Source: Planctomycetota bacterium (GTDB taxonomy: Bacteria > Planctomycetota > Phycisphaerae > WQYP01). Taken from it: DNA of 6,305 nucleotides. The notes under the pieces are model-generated. The model had not been told where the DNA came from and searched no databases. It saw nothing but the letters and a program-made list of their open reading frames with translations. This document shows, piece after piece, positions 5,576-6,305 of this stretch. A program made the position numbers and the translations under genes. Position 1 is the first letter of the stretch. Every line of letters begins with the position of its first letter. Location: the NCBI GenBank assembly GCA_021795535.1, contig JAJYPG010000081.1, positions 1 to 6,305 on the forward strand, given 5' to 3'.

Positions 5576-6305
5576 GCCGCACTCCGCGATAACATTGGCA
5601 GACTCCCATCGTCAAGCCGCGTGCCCGCACATCGGTAAAACCCGCTGTCTTTATGCGGCCCATCATTTGATCACGGCTGATAAACGTGTTGACGCTTTCC
5701 GGAAGATAATGGTATGCCCCGCTTTTATCTCCGCTGATAAGGGTGGCCGTGTGGGGAAGAATTTTCCGGAAATAAAAGTTGTAAAGCCCGCGTAAAATGG
5801 CATTTCGCGGCAGCGAAAATTCCAAAATAATCAATCTTCCGCCGGGCTTGAGCACGCGGTGGAATTCATCAATGGCTCTGCCCCAGTCCGCAACGTTGCG
5901 TATGCCAAAGGCGATGGAGACCACATCCACACTTTGTGGTTCCAGCGGCAGACGCAGGGCGTCACCTTCAAAAAAACTGATGCGGCCGCCACCAGAACCA
6001 AGGGAGTCGGCCTTACGCACCGCCCCGCGCAGCATGGCATGACAAAAATCCACCCCCACCACCTTGCGCGGTCCGGCTTTTGCAAAAGCCAGCGATAAAT
6101 CGCCGGTACCGCAGGCCACATCCGCTACAATATCCGTCGGTTTCACGCTGGCCATCCGCACGGCCACTTTCCGCCAATACTGATCCATCCAGAGGGAATG
6201 AAGGTGATTGTTCAGGTCATAAGATTCGGCTATGGCCGTGAACATCCGGTTGACCCGCACTGCCTTGTCCGCCACAACATGTGGATTGGCCAAGTTGCCT
6301 TGCGT
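5568..6305 (-). CDS. ubiE: UbiE/MenG-type SAM-dependent C-methyltransferase (5' end unresolved)
   Basis: This class I methyltransferase transfers a methyl group from S-adenosylmethionine to a polyprenylated ring, the last step of menaquinone (demethylmenaquinone to menaquinone) or a late step of ubiquinone synthesis. Counting from a TTG at 6293, 241 residues show RMFTAIAESYDLNNHLHSLWMDQYWR (16-41), SAM motif I VADVACGTGD (56-65), GVDFCHAM (80-87), GDALRLPL (110-117), FGIRNVADW (129-137), HRVLKPGGRLIILEFS (145-160) and YHYLPESVNTF (194-204), all standard for UbiE. The C-terminus MGVCQCYRGVR replaces the common G-[IV]-V-A-x-H-x-G-x-K ending. The frame is open to the window edge with coding-like codons (TQGN before the TTG), so the true start may lie outside. 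The last codons overlap the start of the next gene. It is the most upstream visible gene of the quinone operon. Confidence 0.93.
   Translation of the reverse strand, partial: TQGNLANPHVVADKAVRVNRMFTAIAESYDLNNHLHSLWMDQYWRKVAVRMASVKPTDIVADVACGTGDLSLAFAKAGPRKVVGVDFCHAMLRGAVRKADSLGSGGGRISFFEGDALRLPLEPQSVDVVSIAFGIRNVADWGRAIDEFHRVLKPGGRLIILEFSLPRNAILRGLYNFYFRKILPHTATLISGDKSGAYHYLPESVNTFISRDQMMGRIKTAGFTDVRARGLTMGVCQCYRGVRHA

Overview
The window reads as a piece of a moderately GC-rich bacterial chromosome, made of short tightly packed operons. Gene content (UbiE/UbiX/UbiA-type quinone genes, a YkgJ-type cysteine-cluster protein, a two-repeat TPR protein, a TIM-barrel isomerase) and the use of TTG and GTG starts remind me of Planctomycetota, perhaps a Phycisphaerae-like lineage. 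This is recollection of family resemblance, not a computed placement. No tRNA, rRNA, insertion sequence, CRISPR array or phage gene was seen.

Layout. Positions 1-88 (minus) hold the first 29 codons of a gene whose start looks like the MIP18/DUF59 domain found at the N-terminus of Mrp/ApbC iron-sulfur carrier proteins. Positions 89-445 are a non-coding divergent gap, followed by a small membrane protein on the plus strand (446-802). A three-gene minus-strand operon covers 2594-845: a YkgJ-like cysteine-cluster protein, a TPR protein joined to it by an ATGA stop/start overlap, and a TIM-barrel sugar phosphate isomerase/epimerase-like protein starting at a TTG behind a clear ribosome binding site. 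Diverging from this operon across a 178-bp gap is a calcineurin-like metallophosphoesterase (2773-3525, plus). The gap carries a plausible promoter for the operon and a 6-7-6 dyad overlapping it.

The right half (6305-3602, minus) is a compact quinone operon: UbiE/MenG methyltransferase, a small unrecognised Cys/His-containing protein, the flavin prenyltransferase UbiX, and a UbiA-family prenyltransferase. Adjacent genes overlap by 7-8 nt or lie 7 nt apart. The likely shared task is the late part of menaquinone synthesis: UbiA attaches the polyprenyl tail, UbiX makes prenylated FMN for a UbiD-type decarboxylase that is not in the window, and UbiE C-methylates the ring. UbiX plus UbiA plus UbiE without men genes fits the futalosine (Mqn) route, but the mqnABCD genes that would prove it are not visible here.

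No wholly new system stands out. The items most worth checking are the unknown small protein between ubiE and ubiX, the promoter/dyad in front of the apparently leaderless YkgJ-like operon, and the unassigned isomerase in that operon.
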